Of a DNA stretch of 64,000 nt, positions 39,987 through 48,987 are shown piece after piece. The translations under genes and the position numbers were made by a program. The stretch is taken from positions 1 through 64,000 of the IMG/VR virus record IMGVR_UViG_3300028920_000059. One strand, 5' to 3'. Numbering within the stretch: the stretch's first letter is position 1; each line of letters begins with the position of its first letter. The notes below the pieces were generated by a model. That model was not told the origin of the DNA. It did no database searches and saw nothing but the letters and a program-made list of their open reading frames with translations. The stretch comes from a virus.

Positions 39987-41191
39987 CGGAGTGCTTCCAT
40001 CTGGCGCTGGGCTACGTGATACTCCAAGAGAGAATCAAGCCCGTTGTAAAGTAAGAGGTCCTCTTGGTTGATGTCGTTGATTCGATTGAGATTGTTCGCG
40101 CCTCTTTCACCTTCGCCTTTTAGGTATGATAATACGTGCGATGAATAGTCACTGATTCCAAGATATACGAACGCTTGGAACTTGATCGACGTGATACCGG
40201 AGCGATTATCAATGCAGTGTGCTGCCAGCATCGTATCCCAATGCCAGCCTACGACTCCGTGGCCAAGCTTAGCTCTCGTCCAGCGTTCCTCAAACTTGAG
40301 ATTGGATGCGATCTTGAGTAGCTTGGGCTTGCGAAGTATTTTGCTAACGAGACGCCGCACGCCCTTGGTAAATGGGATGGCGAAAGTGTCCTCCCCATCG
40401 AGGCAGAAACTGACCGATACGATCCGCTGTTCGACTCTCTCTGGTTTCAGGCCCGTCGTTTCGTAGTCCCAAGCCAATTGGCCTTCACACTTGAGGAGCT
40501 CCCGGAGACGCTTCTTGGCCTGCCCTTCTTGGGTGATAATCTCAACTTCTGATTGAAGATCAGCAAGCGTCGGCGCTGTTCGCGGGATCCCTTCCATGTG
40601 GAGACTGACGGCGCGGAGTAGCTGCTCCTTGAAGATCAACTCAAGCAGCTGATCGCCATCGGATCGAAGCACGTAGCTCGGGTGGAATACCGGGCAGACC
40701 CATGCGTTGTATTCATGACATGGGATCGTCCAGCCTACCCATTTGGAGATGGAGTCAACTCCCTTTTTCCAGAGCGGGGTGATGAGCGATTCCACAGCGG
40801 ACTTCCCGAGCGGAATGATCACTTCTGGTTGCAGTTCTTGGATAGCCTGGAGGAGAGCCGGTCGGCATGCCTTGATATACTTCGGGTCGATCTTGTTTTC
40901 GGGTGGTCGACAGGTAACGGCGTTGGTTATCCAGCAGTCATCTAAATCAACCCCGATGTCCTCCAAGAAGCCCCGAAGCAGCTGACCGGCCTTCCCGACA
41001 AATTGGGTGCCCTGTCGATCCTCCTGCTCACCTGGCGCTTCGCCAACGAAGAGGATCTTGCGCTTCCCTTTTCCGGATGGCTTCATCTTCGGACTGAAGC
41101 AGCCTTTCGATAGACCACACAGCCCACACTGGGATGACTTTGGCTCTGCTACGACTTTTCGATTCCAGGAGGAGGCGGGGAGGAGGCTCAT
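39983..41191 (-). CDS. Uracil-DNA glycosylase / 3'-5' exonuclease fusion
   Basis: Residues about 15-200 are a family 4 UDG: QCGLCGLSKGC (FeS Cys), ILFVGEAPGEQEDRQGTQF, WITNAVTCRPPENK, ACRPALLQAIQELQPEVIIP and CPVFHPSYVLRS. Residues about 225-400 are a DnaQ/Pol I-type exonuclease: LAWDYETTGLKPE (motif I), ASNLKFEERW (II), WDTMLAAHCIDN and LLYNGLDSLLEYHVAQ (III, with the D and following Y-like end). It proofreads for the polymerase encoded downstream. Joining UDG with proofreading implies removal or sensing of uracil at the fork. 402 residues. Confidence 0.85.
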   Translation of the reverse strand: MSLLPASSWNRKVVAEPKSSQCGLCGLSKGCFSPKMKPSGKGKRKILFVGEAPGEQEDRQGTQFVGKAGQLLRGFLEDIGVDLDDCWITNAVTCRPPENKIDPKYIKACRPALLQAIQELQPEVIIPLGKSAVESLITPLWKKGVDSISKWVGWTIPCHEYNAWVCPVFHPSYVLRSDGDQLLELIFKEQLLRAVSLHMEGIPRTAPTLADLQSEVEIITQEGQAKKRLRELLKCEGQLAWDYETTGLKPERVEQRIVSVSFCLDGEDTFAIPFTKGVRRLVSKILRKPKLLKIASNLKFEERWTRAKLGHGVVGWHWDTMLAAHCIDNRSGITSIKFQAFVYLGISDYSSHVLSYLKGEGERGANNLNRINDINQEDLLLYNGLDSLLEYHVAQRQMEALR

Positions 41192-41195
41192 TGAA

Positions 41196-42212
41196 TCAGG
41201 AACCCTTGTTCAGCGCGACTACGAACTGAATACCCTCCGCTTCCATCTTCATCTTTACCTCGGGAATAATGAGTACCGTCCTCGCACGCTGGAGTATCTC
41301 CGTCAGGAATACTGGCTGAACGTCGAAAATCATATCAGGCCCGTCGTATTTGATCTTGCGCGTCTCGCGGTACCAACCAACATCCTTGCGTGCCTCCATC
41401 ACGAACTGCCGATCTTCCAGCTGGACGCGGACATAGGGATCGTCCTGTGCGTCAATCATGATGGCAGTACGCGTGATGGTCTCATTGAGATTCGGCGGGA
41501 ATTTGACTTCCGTCGCGCCGTCCATCTCCAGCAGCTGATCCAGCTCGGTGTGGTATGGTTCGTAGGAGCAACGAACCGAGACGATCTGCTTGGCTCCGGT
41601 ACGGAAGTGGATCCACCCGTCCGAGATGGAGACACGCTTCATCTTGAGCTTACCAAGACGTAGCAGCGAGGCGCCGGGTACCAGAATCTCATCCTGGAAG
41701 CCCGTAGAGATTGAAGCGCGATAGAAGCGCCAGTTATCGCAGGCTTCCACGAGATCCGGAGAGACGTGGACCATTGTTGACAACTCCTCGTTGGCGTTCC
41801 GGCCGCAGGTTCTGGCCGCCTGCTGAAGATGACCAGAGACCTCCTCGGCCAGCTTGGACCACTTACCGGGCGCTGGAACTGCGTCGTAGGGCAGGTTGAT
41901 CTCTGCCTGTGCGGTAATACCGGCGCTCCGTCGCTTACCCTTGATTACCATCTCGGTATCGGTCGAGTTGACTTCCAGCTCATCGTCTGGCATACCCTCA
42001 ACTACTTTGATCAGCTCGTTAGCCAAGACGGCAAGAGTGATCGCTTCTGGTAGCGGCGATGGGGACCTGGTCATAATCTCATCGTTGAATGTGATGAGAT
42101 CGCTGCCGGCGAATATGATGCAGTTACTCTGCTCTAGTGTTTCGTAGCGGCTAGCGACTCCCAGGGACGCGAAGTAAAGGGCCTCAATGAACTTCTTACG
42201 GTTGACTTTCAT
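41196..42212 (-). CDS. Sliding clamp (DnaN-like), 338 aa
   Basis: Begins VNRKKFIEALYFASLGVASR and has the repeated pseudo-domain strands of beta clamps (CIIFAGSDLITFNDEIMTRS, GITAQAEINLPYDAVP, then VSVRCSYEPYHTELDQLLEM and VQLEDRQFVMEARKDVGWY). No enzyme motif. At 338 residues it is close to bacterial DnaN. It is preceded by a good SD (AGGAGATAGATCAG) and lies directly upstream of the UDG-exonuclease and polymerase genes. Confidence 0.75.
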   Translation of the reverse strand: MKVNRKKFIEALYFASLGVASRYETLEQSNCIIFAGSDLITFNDEIMTRSPSPLPEAITLAVLANELIKVVEGMPDDELEVNSTDTEMVIKGKRRSAGITAQAEINLPYDAVPAPGKWSKLAEEVSGHLQQAARTCGRNANEELSTMVHVSPDLVEACDNWRFYRASISTGFQDEILVPGASLLRLGKLKMKRVSISDGWIHFRTGAKQIVSVRCSYEPYHTELDQLLEMDGATEVKFPPNLNETITRTAIMIDAQDDPYVRVQLEDRQFVMEARKDVGWYRETRKIKYDGPDMIFDVQPVFLTEILQRARTVLIIPEVKMKMEAEGIQFVVALNKGS

Positions 42213-42258
42213 CTGATCTATCTCCTATCTATATTTCTCACTCGGCTCGGTATTGAAT

Positions 42259-42291
42259 AAAAATGGGAGACACTTACGTGCCTCCCATTTT
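42259..42291. terminator. Strong intrinsic terminator
   Basis: Arms AAAAATGGGAGACAC and GTGCCTCCCATTTT (42259-42291), one mismatch, four-base loop (TTAC). On the - strand it ends in TTTTTATT. It lies downstream of the 42313 gene and before the clamp gene start, so the clamp-polymerase operon needs its own promoter or read-through. Confidence 0.85.
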
Positions 42292-42312
42292 CGACTCGTG
42301 GGGGCTATACGG

Positions 42313-42843
42313 TCACTTTTCCAGGATGGTGATGGTCCCGTCTGAGTCAAGGCTCAGGACGTTGGCAGCCTGCAGGGCCTTCGCCGCGCGAGTAGCGTAG
42401 CGATAGCCGTTCTGTTTGCTGAACGGGCTTTCCCGTCCGCCGGCGGCGAGGTAGTTCTTGATAGCCAGCTTGCCGGCCTCCTTCAGATTCCTGGAGTGGA
42501 GGACGGCCTTGGCCCCAATCTCCATCCAGTTGGGTCGCTTGCCCTTCTCCTTGTCGCTGGTGGAGCCGCTGGATGGCTTGTCGTCGCTGCTCTTGGGCTT
42601 GGCCTTCTTGCCCTTCGGGGTCTCCTTGACAGCGCTTGTCGGCGATTCCTCGGCGTCCTGGGTGTCGAGCAGCTCCAGGTCTACCAGCAGCTGGGTCTCA
42701 TCAGAGTTGAGGGTGTCGGGGATACCGGTTTTGGGCAGGAAGCGCTGTAGCTTCTTGACGGCCCTCTCGGCGCTGATCTTGGTCGTATGGGGCGCGCCGA
42801 TCTTATCGAGGATCCCCAAGACGACTGAACGCTTGATGCTCAT
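42313..42843 (-). CDS. Two-domain putative DNA-binding protein, 176 aa
   Basis: The N-terminal 60 residues are helical (SIKRSVVLGILDKIGAPHTT, then TQLLVDLELLDTQ). A lysine-, serine- and proline-rich linker (residues 70-102) leads to a C-terminal helical domain (MEIGAKAVLHSRNLKEAGKL, GGRESPFSKQNGYRYATRAA) whose last helices look like a winged-helix scaffold. May be a nucleoid- or replication-associated protein. SD AAGGAGAG before ATG 42843. Confidence 0.55.
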   Translation of the reverse strand: MSIKRSVVLGILDKIGAPHTTKISAERAVKKLQRFLPKTGIPDTLNSDETQLLVDLELLDTQDAEESPTSAVKETPKGKKAKPKSSDDKPSSGSTSDKEKGKRPNWMEIGAKAVLHSRNLKEAGKLAIKNYLAAGGRESPFSKQNGYRYATRAAKALQAANVLSLDSDGTITILEK

Positions 42844-42877
42844 GGTTGACTCTCCTTGGTGAGTGGGTTTGTATTCT

Positions 42878-42886
42878 ATTATCGCA
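42878..42886 (-). promoter_or_regulatory. Extended -10 box before the 42313 gene
   Basis: TGCGATAAT on the - strand (GATAAT at 42883-42878), identical to the box before the UvsY-like gene. The start would be about 28 bases before the ATG, so this copy gives a normal leader with SD. Confidence 0.45.
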
Positions 42887-42905
42887 AGTCAAACATTATT
42901 ATGAC

Positions 42906-44315
42906 CTAGAGGGTCCCACAGTAGAAAGCGTGCCCGATAGCGAGGCATTGACCAACCCAGAGACACTGAAAGGTATTGAAAGGATTTTCTCGCAATACGA
43001 TCCAGTTCAATCGCATGACGTTATGAGTCTTTTCCTGAGGCGTTTGATTCAACCCAAGCATCCCAGTTACGTGGGCCAGCTTGCGTTTATCCTCGCTGAA
43101 GTTCTTGGCCGATTGCGTACGGAGATCATAACTAGCGGCATCAGCTTGGGTCGGTGCGATTACGAGACAGTGGCGCTCTTGGCTCAAACGCCGAAGCGCC
43201 TTCCACGTCTCGTTGACTTGGTCGCGGGTGGTATGCGACGGGTCTTCTGGGGCAAGGATATCTGCATAATCAATGATAATCACATCGGGGATAAATCCCT
43301 CCGACATCTCCCAACGATCCAGCACGCTCATGACTCCGCGCACGTTGATGGAACTATTTGCGTGGACGCTTACCTTTAGATATGACTTATCGGGATTGAG
43401 ACCGTAGCTGCGCTTCATCCTCTTGACTGCTCTGAGACATGCCTGCTCGGTAAGGTGATGTTTGAATAAGCGGGTACTATTCTCAACGCCGACTTCATCC
43501 TCATCCGTCGCTGGCTTGATGATTTTGATCGGTGCTCGTATCTCTCCGCACAGCTCCTTCTTGAATGGGCGTGATGCGAAGTACATTCCAAGACGCTGCA
43601 TGACTTGTAATTCGCTCAGGTCACCGACTTGGAAGAAAGCAACGCGGCGCCGATTTCGTAGTGCGCGGGCCACGAATTCAATGCACCAGAAGGTCTTGCC
43701 ACGCTTCTCTGGTCCTTGGATCCCGATCAGCGCATCGCGAACCAGCGCGTGGTTCAAGAAGCGCCCGGCGTCACCTGGGAATTCAATTAGTGGATCCGCC
43801 GCCTCGCTGAAGCATCGCTCCCACGCGCCTTCATCTCGGAGCGGGTCAATCCCTAGTGATGTCAACATCTCTACTGGACGATAGTTGAGGACGGCTTGTC
43901 GCGCTTCTTCAGCGCGGCCGACTTGGAGGGCTTGGTCTACCGTATCCTGTAGATGCTGAAGGCTCCGGCGCTCCAGGAAGCCGCGCAGTTGGTCCAAGAG
44001 ATATGGGATGTTGACTGGATCTTCATCTTCAAAGTCCTCCGAGAGGTCCTCTAAGAGGTCTTCAATCGCTTGAGCGTCTGGCGAGTCCTCGTGATCTTCC
44101 GCCCATGCGTAGAAGATGGATTCAATGTTTTGCTTCGGCGCCTTCTGGTATGTATTGAAGTATTCTAAGCACCAGGTAGCGATGAATCGGAAGTGGGAGG
44201 CTTGGATGAGGGAAATATCTAATACGGGAACGGCTTGACTCAAGAAGTCAGTCGATGATATAAGCGCCGCGAGTAGACGGCGCTCAACTTGGCTGTCTAT
44301 TCGCTGGCGTTTCAT
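42906..44315 (-). CDS. Replicative DNA helicase (DnaB-like), 469 aa
   Basis: An N-terminal helical domain (about 1-140) with DLLEDLSEDFEDEDPVNIPY, then ALIGIQGPEKRGKTFWCIEF (Walker A, GxxxxGKT), DVIIIDYADILAPEDPSH (Walker B) and LRRLSQERHCLVIAPTQADA, matching the DnaB Q/Arg region (TQ). The hallmark arginine-finger region lies in the following 60 residues. It unwinds the fork; the helicase-loader-like gene and primase are immediately upstream, with ATGA coupling to 44312. Confidence 0.8.
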   Translation of the reverse strand: MKRQRIDSQVERRLLAALISSTDFLSQAVPVLDISLIQASHFRFIATWCLEYFNTYQKAPKQNIESIFYAWAEDHEDSPDAQAIEDLLEDLSEDFEDEDPVNIPYLLDQLRGFLERRSLQHLQDTVDQALQVGRAEEARQAVLNYRPVEMLTSLGIDPLRDEGAWERCFSEAADPLIEFPGDAGRFLNHALVRDALIGIQGPEKRGKTFWCIEFVARALRNRRRVAFFQVGDLSELQVMQRLGMYFASRPFKKELCGEIRAPIKIIKPATDEDEVGVENSTRLFKHHLTEQACLRAVKRMKRSYGLNPDKSYLKVSVHANSSINVRGVMSVLDRWEMSEGFIPDVIIIDYADILAPEDPSHTTRDQVNETWKALRRLSQERHCLVIAPTQADAASYDLRTQSAKNFSEDKRKLAHVTGMLGLNQTPQEKTHNVMRLNWIVLRENPFNTFQCLWVGQCLAIGHAFYCGTL

Positions 44316-45109
44316 TCTTCAACAACTTCCTCGCTAATCAGTTTGCCGTCCTTATCAAAGTTCTTGACTCGGAAGCGGGTTCCATTCTGTTTATCGCCGT
44401 TCTTCGGCTTTGAGAGACGGAGCATCGCATCCTCAATGCGGATGAACTTCTGCCGAAAGGCGTTCCCGCTATATGCGACTGGTACGAAGTCATCATTAGA
44501 CCGAATGACGTCCCCCTTTCGGATATGGGCGCAGTACCATTTGAGAACTTTGCGGATCCGCGGAATTTCAACTCCGTCCCGAGTATGTAGTTTATGGAAT
44601 GATAAAGCCCACTGGCCTAGAGATGAACTATGGGAGACTTTTCGAACCTCGCTAATGGCCTCGTTGAGATGGGTTGCAAACTTTTTCCATCTCGGATGAC
44701 TTTTAGGATTCTTTCTACCCGGAGCCTCTGGCTCCGGGTTATTATTAATATCTTTATTAATATTAATAGGCACGTCATGGGTGACGTGTCTGCATAGACA
44801 TCCATGACGTGTCTGAATTCGGGACCATGTCGTTGCAAGAAGGCGCCGACGGCCTGTAAAGCCCGTTTGTTGAACTAGCTCCAGCTCCTTCAATTTGGCG
44901 ATCATTCGCTGGACCTGTCGATCTTCTACCCCAATGTATTTTCCAAGATAGCCGTTTGAAGCATAGCAGTCTTTTCCGCTAATATTGACCAGCGAGTCAA
45001 TCACCATCAATAGGATGGCTTCCTTGCAGGTGATCGTTTGCGCTTCGATCAATTCAAATATTTCCGGACGCATCCAACAGCCGCGGAAGTACGGATGCTG
45101 CTTTCCCAT
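44312..45109 (-). CDS. Replication initiator / helicase-loader-like protein
   Basis: ATG 45109 follows CTTGAGGAGTCC; a TTG at 45124 is a weaker choice. Residues about 15-85 are a winged helix (LIEAQTITCKEAILLMVIDS, VEDRQVQRMIAKLKELELVQ), as in DnaD/initiator-type proteins. A variable linker is followed by a C-terminal helical domain (SLGQWALSFHKLHTRDGVEI, VLKWYCAHIRK). It lies between the helicase and primase genes. Role inferred from fold and position; 265 residues. Confidence 0.6.
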   Translation of the reverse strand: MGKQHPYFRGCWMRPEIFELIEAQTITCKEAILLMVIDSLVNISGKDCYASNGYLGKYIGVEDRQVQRMIAKLKELELVQQTGFTGRRRLLATTWSRIQTRHGCLCRHVTHDVPININKDINNNPEPEAPGRKNPKSHPRWKKFATHLNEAISEVRKVSHSSSLGQWALSFHKLHTRDGVEIPRIRKVLKWYCAHIRKGDVIRSNDDFVPVAYSGNAFRQKFIRIEDAMLRLSKPKNGDKQNGTRFRVKNFDKDGKLISEEVVEE

Positions 45110-45110
45110 C

Positions 45111-46010
45111 TTAGGACTCCTCAAGAAGTTGTTTCATTATCGCGTCGGCCTCACGCTGGGGAAGGTCGCCGGGATCGGAGCCTAGTTCCGTGACCAGCTC
45201 TACGTTACCGTCATACATACTCAACCAGAAGGCGAGGCGCACGGCGCGCTTCTGCGCTTCTGGCTCGGGATCAAAGATGATGAAGCGGCGCCGATAGTCT
45301 TTCAAGATGACTGCTTGCTCACGCGTCCAGTCAATCCCGAGAGTAGCGACGGCGCCTGGGCCAAACTTCCAGACATCGGCTGGACCCTCTACTATAACGA
45401 CCGTATCAGTACAGTACTGGAGGCCATAGATGACTTCTCGTGGATCCGCACGGAGCTGGTCATTCGCAGGCATGCGATACTTCGGTTCAATATCTCGGAT
45501 CGTTCGGCCGCAGTAGGCCATTGTTTCACCATCAGCATTATTGATCGGGAAAACAATGCGCCAACTCCATGCGCGTCCGGAGAGATGAGCCGTTCCCTGA
45601 AGGTCCCACAGCTCCTCCAACTTCTCGGGATTGAATCCTCGACGCTGGAGATACCTCCGGTGGGCATTTTTCATTGGCCCAATGCCTGGTGGCGTCCAGA
45701 GCTTGCGCTTTCTTGGATTGATTTTAGGTTTAGGCGCTTCGATTGGGATGAAGTCCGTTTGGTACTTGCGGAACATCGCTTTGGCTATCTTCTCCGAATG
45801 AAGAAGCGCACGGAGTACTGAAAGAATCTTTATCGAACCACAACGCCAGCAGTTGAAGTAGCCCTTGCCGATATTGTAGCCGAGGTGCCAGCCACGGGTT
45901 CCATCCGTACAGAAGGGGCAGTGCGTCTGGATGTATCTACGCCCCTCGTACTGCCCCTCCTCTTTATGGGGGATCCCGTTATCCCGAACGAATGAGAGAA
46001 AGTCAAACAA
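45111..46010 (-). CDS. DNA primase (zinc finger plus TOPRIM), 299 aa
   Basis: HCPFCTDGTRGWHLGYN and FNCWRCGS near residues 30-57 form the zinc-ribbon. ITFPINNADGET-like sequence, TVVIVEGPADVWKFGPGAVA (TOPRIM Glu) and RRFIIFDPEPEAQKRA (acidic pair of motif V) identify a DnaG-type TOPRIM primase. TTG 46010 is the likely start since TTG-TTT-GAC follows the stop of the previous gene, but its SD is weak; a start inside the frame is not evident. The protein is shorter than bacterial DnaG (no C-terminal helicase-binding domain). Confidence 0.8.
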   Translation of the reverse strand: MFDFLSFVRDNGIPHKEEGQYEGRRYIQTHCPFCTDGTRGWHLGYNIGKGYFNCWRCGSIKILSVLRALLHSEKIAKAMFRKYQTDFIPIEAPKPKINPRKRKLWTPPGIGPMKNAHRRYLQRRGFNPEKLEELWDLQGTAHLSGRAWSWRIVFPINNADGETMAYCGRTIRDIEPKYRMPANDQLRADPREVIYGLQYCTDTVVIVEGPADVWKFGPGAVATLGIDWTREQAVILKDYRRRFIIFDPEPEAQKRAVRLAFWLSMYDGNVELVTELGSDPGDLPQREADAIMKQLLEES

Positions 46011-46182
46011 GGGTGGCTTCTACAAATTTTTCCATACTTTCCATGATGACATCTCGCATCGTGCGTTCGGACACGAAGCAAGCAAGCCTAAAATTATCTT
46101 TCAGCTCGGTTGGGATGTTCCAGATCAGGATGGACTTCACGTCCTTCTTGCTCTTTTGCTTATGCTGTTTCTTTGAAGCCAT
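46003..46182 (-). CDS. Ribbon-helix-helix-like small protein, 59 aa
   Basis: ATG 46182 follows ACAGGGGGAAACAAA. A lysine-rich N-terminus precedes VKSILIWNIPTELKDNFRLA and FVSERTMRDVIMESMEKFV, a beta strand followed by two helices as in Arc/ParG-type repressors. It could regulate the replication genes it sits among. It overlaps the SNF2 helicase (end 46160) and primase (start 46010). Confidence 0.6.
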   Translation of the reverse strand: MASKKQHKQKSKKDVKSILIWNIPTELKDNFRLACFVSERTMRDVIMESMEKFVEATLV

Positions 46183-47593
46183 TTTGTTTCCCCCTGTGTT
46201 TGAATAATTCAACGGGACAGAAGTCCCCATCCAGAACCTTCTGTCTTATATCGTAGTTGCTCTGAAGAAGGTCCAGAGTGCCTTCTTCAATCGTATCTTT
46301 GGCGATCATGTAGAACACGTTGACGATAGATGCATCTTGTCCGATTCTGAGCGCACGGTCCTCAGCTTGTTCGTGCTTGCTCCAGCGATACCATAGCTCA
46401 AGAAAGACGACAGTTGACGCCGCATCTTGAAGCCCATCAAGCCCTTCGCCCGATGCTTTGATCTGTCCAGCGAATACTCGACAGCTGGGATCATTCTGGA
46501 ATCGCTCGACCTCGGCTTGGCGATTGCGCGTTCCGCCGGCGATTGAGGCGCAGGTTGGGAATAGCTTTTTGATCTCGGCAAGAATCCGACGATGGATACA
46601 GAACACGATCAGCTTCTCACCGGTTGCAAGAAAGTCCTCGGCCCAGTTCTTGAATGACTTCAACTTCCCTTCGGCTGCGACTCGTTTGAGTGCACCCATC
46701 TTGGTGAGACCGATAGCTGCCGACGCACGTTTCGCTGCGTCTTGGCCTTGATTTTCTTCGACCCAGTCCAAGTAGTTGTTCTCTGCTCTACGATACTCTC
46801 GTTGGTTGGAGAGTCGGATGGGGAGGATCGTGCGAATCTTTGGCGGTAATTCCTTGGCTACTTCGGACTTCATTCTACGAATCATAAAGGGCTGGATGCG
46901 CTCGTGAAGTTCCTCAAGATTGTCGTGGCCAGAAAAGTCCCAGCCTCGGCCTCGAAATGCTTTCTTGGGATTGCAGTATTGTTGGACGTAGCGCCAGAAG
47001 GAGCTGAACTCCCGTGGCGCAACGATGTTGAGCGTCGTGAAGAACTCAACCGGAGCGGCATCGATAGGTGTTCCACTCGCCGCGATGACGTAGGGAATGC
47101 CTCGACAGAGTTGTTGGACAGCCATCGTCCTGAGCGCCGACCGTTCTTTGATACAATGGCACTCATCGATGATGACTAGCTGCGGCTGCCCGAGACGGAG
47201 ATGATCAACCCAAGGAAAGGCCTTTGGCTTGGCCCGTTTGGTCCGCTTGCCATTTGGCCAGAGCGCATGGGCGAGGATCGTGTAGTTGATAACGACGATA
47301 TGGCAGCCGACTTTATAGGGCTTCTGTCCCTCCGCGACACCGGCTTGTAGACCTGCGTGCGTCGACATCTGATTCTGCCAATGGTATTTCACCTGGGCAG
47401 GACAAACGACGACTACACGCTTTATCTCGGGGTGGATAGCCAGCCAGCCAATTGCCTCTAGGGTCTTACCCAGCCCCATATCGTCACCAAGCACGAACCG
47501 CCCGCCAGCCGCCTCAATAGCTCTCACGCCCTGAACCTGATAGCGTTTGGGCGTGGTATGAAGGACGGTTCGGAGTTGCGTTCCTACAGACAA
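46160..47593 (-). CDS. SNF2-family helicase, 477 aa
   Basis: FVLGDDMGLGKTLEAIGWLA (motif I), VVVVCPAQVKYHWQ (Ia), LVIIDECHCIKERSALRTMA (motif II, DECH), YVIAASGTPIDAAP (III), then motif V/VI in QIKASGEGLDGLQDAASTVV and ELWYRWSKHEQAEDRALRIG. No chromatin-reading domain is attached, as in phage members similar to SMARCAL1-type annealing helicases. Role in fork remodelling or R-loop removal is inferred. It is coupled to the sigma-like gene upstream. Confidence 0.85.
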   Translation of the reverse strand: MSVGTQLRTVLHTTPKRYQVQGVRAIEAAGGRFVLGDDMGLGKTLEAIGWLAIHPEIKRVVVVCPAQVKYHWQNQMSTHAGLQAGVAEGQKPYKVGCHIVVINYTILAHALWPNGKRTKRAKPKAFPWVDHLRLGQPQLVIIDECHCIKERSALRTMAVQQLCRGIPYVIAASGTPIDAAPVEFFTTLNIVAPREFSSFWRYVQQYCNPKKAFRGRGWDFSGHDNLEELHERIQPFMIRRMKSEVAKELPPKIRTILPIRLSNQREYRRAENNYLDWVEENQGQDAAKRASAAIGLTKMGALKRVAAEGKLKSFKNWAEDFLATGEKLIVFCIHRRILAEIKKLFPTCASIAGGTRNRQAEVERFQNDPSCRVFAGQIKASGEGLDGLQDAASTVVFLELWYRWSKHEQAEDRALRIGQDASIVNVFYMIAKDTIEEGTLDLLQSNYDIRQKVLDGDFCPVELFKHRGKQNGFKETA

Positions 47594-48141
47594 GCTTGGA
47601 TCTCACTGAATGCTGTATCTATCTTTTCAGGATGCCAGTCGGCTACATCGATGAGCCACTGGCGAAGGTTCTGTTGCTTGGTTTCGGCTGAGCGGCCTTG
47701 GCACGGGCAAATTTCAAGCCAGAGATCATCCGGCGCTTCCCGAATAATCTGCAGAAGCGCCGCGCACTCCTCGCTGACTTCTAAGAGGATTCGTTTGAAC
47801 CAGTTCTCTTTGACTTCGGCCTCCGGCGCGCAGTTATCGTCCGGACATTGTGATAGAACCTTCTCACGGGTTGACGAGATAGGAAGGGAGAGATCACGAT
47901 GGAACGGAATCTTGCCGCGCAGGTAGAGGGTCTTGAGACGCCAGATGATCTTGCACTTGATCCATGCTTCAAAGGACCCGCGCTCGGCGTTATAGCCGCT
48001 CCCCTCTTTGAGTAGAAGGAAAAGAGTTACCTGCGCATCTTCAAGAACATCTCGGAACGGTTGGCCAAGACGGATTGAGACGTAGCGTGACGCATCTGCG
48101 ATCACGGGTTGGAGGTCTTGGAATTGCTGGTCGATGGTCAT
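47584..48141 (-). CDS. Sigma-factor-like protein, 185 aa
   Basis: The N-terminal half follows sigma-70 region 2 logic: DVLEDAQVTLFLLLKEGSGY, AERGSFEAWIKCKIIWRLKT and LYLRGKIPFHRDLSLPISST, where the aromatic W/K/R series matches the promoter-melting helix. The C-terminal half has CxC (ICPCQGRSAETKQQNLRQWL) and lacks an obvious region 4. It may direct host RNA polymerase to phage promoters or be a decayed relative. Overlaps the SNF2 gene by 10 bases. Confidence 0.5.
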   Translation of the reverse strand: MTIDQQFQDLQPVIADASRYVSIRLGQPFRDVLEDAQVTLFLLLKEGSGYNAERGSFEAWIKCKIIWRLKTLYLRGKIPFHRDLSLPISSTREKVLSQCPDDNCAPEAEVKENWFKRILLEVSEECAALLQIIREAPDDLWLEICPCQGRSAETKQQNLRQWLIDVADWHPEKIDTAFSEIQACL

Positions 48142-48162
48142 GGTTGATCCTGGGGGAGGGGG

Positions 48163-48987
48163 TTATGGCTGCTTCTGCCAGATGGATGGTCTATCGTTCC
48201 AGATTTTGGTCTTGAGCTTGGCGTATCCTGCGTTGCGCATAACACGCCCGAAGGTACGGCCAGCTGCCTTATTAGGGATTGTGTCGGTAAGACCAAGGCC
48301 TCTGGTGAATAGATAGATGGGGAAGTGACCGATAGCGATACCGGTGAAGCTATTGATTGTGATGATGTACTCCGGCCTATTCTGTTCTATAATTTCAAGA
48401 ACGTGCCGGAACGGGTGCTGGAAGTGCTCAAAGTATTCGCTAGCGAAAACTACGTCAACCGGACCGAGGTTCTCCAATCCAGTAGCCATCTCAAATCCTG
48501 CCTCGTCTGCAATCTCATTAGCGATTCTATACTGCAGAGTGCCAGGCAGGTTGGTTCCGATAACGTGAGAATCTGGCAACAGCTCCTTCAGGAAAGCGGT
48601 GCTGTATCCAATTCCACAGCCAGCATCGACAACAATTTTGGCTTTATGGATAAGATCGATGACGCTTCGATTTATGAGGGCATTATCTTTATTCAATGCC
48701 TTGATGCTTTTGTTGCTGTAGAGTGCCCAGCAAGCCCACGCTTCGCAGACGTAGTACGGATCCGCATAGACAGAATAGTTTGGCTCCTCTCCAAGAAGTG
48801 AGTCATACCATTTACGCTCCAGCTTCTTGATTGGATGATAAGACGGTAACACCTCAGACGTTCGGATCGACCGGACGTATGAAGCGATTACTTCTTCAGC
48901 TTCGTTGAGGCTGATCGGGATGTCTGCTTGGAATTTTTCAATCAATTCCAACAGATTGTTGATTTTGGTTTTGTCCCGATAGCTCAC
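48163..48987 (-). CDS. Class I SAM methyltransferase, 274 aa
   Basis: KIVVDAGCGIGYSTAFLKEL near residue 118 is motif I. VIGTNLPGTLQYRIANEIAD supplies the acidic/ribose position and VDVVFASEYFEHFQHPFRHV is the motif IV block. GTG 48987 overlaps the stop of the small basic gene (GTGA). An N-terminal extension of 110 residues includes a helical, aromatic part. The substrate is unknown. It lies outside the glycan cassette, so DNA, RNA or protein is possible. Confidence 0.7.
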   Translation of the reverse strand: MSYRDKTKINNLLELIEKFQADIPISLNEAEEVIASYVRSIRTSEVLPSYHPIKKLERKWYDSLLGEEPNYSVYADPYYVCEAWACWALYSNKSIKALNKDNALINRSVIDLIHKAKIVVDAGCGIGYSTAFLKELLPDSHVIGTNLPGTLQYRIANEIADEAGFEMATGLENLGPVDVVFASEYFEHFQHPFRHVLEIIEQNRPEYIITINSFTGIAIGHFPIYLFTRGLGLTDTIPNKAAGRTFGRVMRNAGYAKLKTKIWNDRPSIWQKQP

